From: an uncultured Spirochaetales bacterium
Lineage (GTDB): Bacteria > Spirochaetota > Spirochaetia > Sphaerochaetales > Sphaerochaetaceae
DNA length: 64,000 bases
NCBI GenBank assembly: GCA_949293595.1
Contig: CASFDW010000003.1
Span: forward strand, 192,573-256,572
Direction: 5' to 3'
Made by a program: the position numbers and the translations under genes. Below the pieces are notes generated by a model. It was not told where the DNA came from. It made no database searches and worked only from the letters and a program-made list of their open reading frames with translations. How positions within the stretch are numbered: the stretch's first letter is position 1; each line of letters starts with the position of its first letter. This document shows positions 62,993 to 64,000 of this stretch, piece after piece.

Positions 62993-63715
62993 TTATGTGG
63001 TTAACCTATTGCCTATCCATTCATTGAATTGTAATGACTGGTAACTTGAAGGAAGCATCAACCTGCTTGCATCAACAACTTTGCGAAATGTCTTTCCCTT
63101 GCAGTATAGGCCAATTCCTCGCTGTGAAAATGCCCTGATAGTTTCGCTCTGAGGCTTAACTGCACTTGTAAGAGCGTAAGAATGAGAGGCAAACCATGTA
63201 TTGATATACGATTGCTCCATCACTTTAGAGACATCACCTATCTTCGCCTCAACTGAAACTAACTTCTTTATACTGAAGATGGAACGCGCATCTCTCGAAT
63301 GCCATTGCTGTTTTTCATATATAATCAACCTTGCACCAAGCAGTTTTTCTAATGAAATTAAAGTTTGCCTTTCTGGCATTTTTAGCGAAGATAGCAATTG
63401 CGTCCCCGTTGCTCCTCCTTCCTGTAACAGAAAAGAAAGAATTTTAAGATCGTTGACATCAATGTTCTTACGACAATCATTCCAAGCGTCAGTAATAGAT
63501 GGTAAATACGAAGCAAACACAACATCGGGAAAACCTGATGCTATCCTTGGCTCGATAAAAATTGCCAAATTATTTTTTTTGTTGTCGTGTAAGAATTTAC
63601 AACAGTAATAGTCAACAAATTCTGATACCATAGCATATTCTTCACCTTTTGGTGTATTTCGAGAGAAAAGCCCTATTTGTGGCATATTTTTATCAAAAAC
63701 CGTTATACGGTCCAT
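62993..63715 (-). CDS. Cassette gene 1: PD-(D/E)XK-like protein with internal winged helix
   Basis: 240 residues, first gene of the cassette. A candidate nuclease core is split. Glu55 (FIEPRI) and Pro63-Asp64 (GFPDVVFA) come before, and Glu156-x-Lys158 (VSVEAKIGD) with Gln168 (MEQSYINTW) after, a segment of about residues 85-145 that looks like a winged helix (LLQEGGATGTQLLSSLKMPERQTLISLEKLLGARLII). The residue order fits a restriction-endonuclease-like fold with an inserted DNA-binding domain. No family is recognised. AAGGGG lies before the ATG. A+T-rich codons suggest transfer. Confidence 0.6.
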   Translation of the reverse strand: MDRITVFDKNMPQIGLFSRNTPKGEEYAMVSEFVDYYCCKFLHDNKKNNLAIFIEPRIASGFPDVVFASYLPSITDAWNDCRKNIDVNDLKILSFLLQEGGATGTQLLSSLKMPERQTLISLEKLLGARLIIYEKQQWHSRDARSIFSIKKLVSVEAKIGDVSKVMEQSYINTWFASHSYALTSAVKPQSETIRAFSQRGIGLYCKGKTFRKVVDASRLMLPSSYQSLQFNEWIGNRLTT

Positions 63716-63966
63716 AGATTTTCCCCTTGCTTATTATAATAAATCATTTAGATGATAATGGAAATATATCACACTATCATATTGTAATACATAAAATGCC
63801 TGAGGGAGAAGTAACTTTAATGTTATCAAAATTAGGATCAAAACGGATAAGTATTTCTGGTTCTGTTATAGGAAAAATAAACGGCAAGTAATAAGTGATA
63901 GTTGATATGCTCCCCTTAAGTAGGACATTGAAATAATCAATGAACTATCTAAGGGGAATAATCATA
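63716..63966. other. A+T-rich spacer between cassette and IS element
   Basis: About 250 bp holding the cassette promoter and, from about 63908 (or 63904), the likely left end of an insertion sequence. A 31-codon frame at 63796-63891 has no ribosome site and is not called. Confidence 0.5.
63733..63756 (-). promoter_or_regulatory. Cassette promoter -10 with adjacent dyad
   Basis: Minus-strand TATAAT (63738-63733) lies 17 nt before the ATG at 63715. Immediately upstream, within the spacer, ATCAT (63743-63747) and ATGAT (63752-63756) form a dyad with a 4-nt centre that could bind a repressor. Confidence 0.5.
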
Positions 63967-64000
63967 ATGGGAAAGAAGCCTAAGTTTTCACCAGAAATCA
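63908..64000 (+). mobile_element. IS3-like insertion sequence, left end, truncated by window
   Basis: TGCTCCCCTTAAGTAGGACA (from 63908) has the look of a terminal repeat of IS3/IS150-group elements (TG start, CCCC, then a GTAGGACA-like block). An arm CTAAGGGGA at 63948-63956 partly repeats it in reverse. A transposase orfA-like start follows 59 nt later. The right end lies outside the window. Confidence 0.55.
63967..64000 (+). CDS. IS3-family transposase orfA, 5' end only
   Basis: Eleven residues, MGKKPKFSPEI, before the window ends. The K-x-K-F-S-P-E start is typical of the helix-turn-helix OrfA of IS3-family transposases. The ribosome site is AAGGGGA (63950-63956), about 10 nt upstream. 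Confidence 0.55.
   Translation, partial: MGKKPKFSPEI

Noticed and set aside
60932..63715. Complete known Dpd (7-deazaguanine DNA) or BREX/DISARM system
   Set aside because: Only three genes are present, the kinase is a bare domain, and no helicase, methylase or PglZ-like gene is seen in the window.
63796..63891. 31-codon plus-strand frame in the spacer before the IS
   Set aside because: No ribosome site, no promoter, no recognisable product; as likely chance or a remnant cut by the IS.
1..64000. CRISPR arrays, rRNA and tRNA genes
   Set aside because: No regularly spaced repeats and no cloverleaf or rRNA-like stretch was seen in any intergenic region.

Overview
The window looks like chromosome of a diderm, fermentative, host-associated bacterium. 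My best guess is a spirochaete of the Sphaerochaeta/Treponema kind. This is inferred from the mix of Fn3 lipoproteins, small exported barrel-like proteins, LplB/YtcP-type sugar ABC importers with an AraC-type sensor-regulator, ECF importers, and EF-P with its lysylation genes. No rRNA or tRNA gene is visible to fix the taxonomy.

Layout. 1-4473: end of an ABC importer (permease, ATPase), an unknown small protein, oligoendopeptidase F and an RNA m5U methyltransferase. 4474-4950: a non-coding stretch with a candidate ~113-nt small RNA and an autoregulated LacI promoter. 4951-8609: LacI regulator, fructokinase, and on the minus strand a GH2-type protein that has lost its catalytic core. 8808-17518: NAD synthetase, a small exported protein, a membrane protein, an MBL hydrolase, DNA polymerase I with an extra charged N-terminus, CoaE, and a membrane-anchored protein with 57-bp tandem repeats. 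17568-19990: divergent KamA-type aminomutase and an MFS transporter. 20163-26842: an operon of three lipoproteins (two with Fn3-like repeats) and a barrel-like protein. 26901-36604: EF-P and its lysyl ligase on the minus strand, then mnmE-mnmG-rsmG-ftsK and a class IV aminotransferase.

36605-54284 is a divergent polysaccharide-utilisation locus. Three heparinase II/III-like lyases lie on the minus strand. Facing them are a solute-binding protein, two permeases, an AraC-type membrane sensor-regulator, two Cys-type sulfatases, a GH88 unsaturated uronyl hydrolase and a DUF3604/PHP-like protein. Apart from the binding protein, none of the degradative enzymes has a visible signal peptide. I therefore infer import of sulfated glycosaminoglycan oligosaccharides followed by cytosolic lyase, desulfation and uronyl-hydrolase steps. 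The DUF3604-like protein is the step without a known role.

54441-60821 is housekeeping: DEAD-box helicase, PlsC, a complete ECF importer (fused EcfA, EcfT, S component) and GuaA. Directly after the 3' end of guaA the base composition turns visibly A+T-rich. A three-gene minus-strand cassette follows (PD-(D/E)XK-like protein with an internal winged helix, Ser/Thr protein kinase, predicted alpha/beta-barrel protein), then the left end of an IS3-like element cut by the window edge. This cassette is the best candidate for an undescribed, possibly defensive, system.

Several housekeeping genes have a sigma70-type -10 box only 6-10 nt before the ATG and no Shine-Dalgarno, so leaderless mRNAs may be common here.
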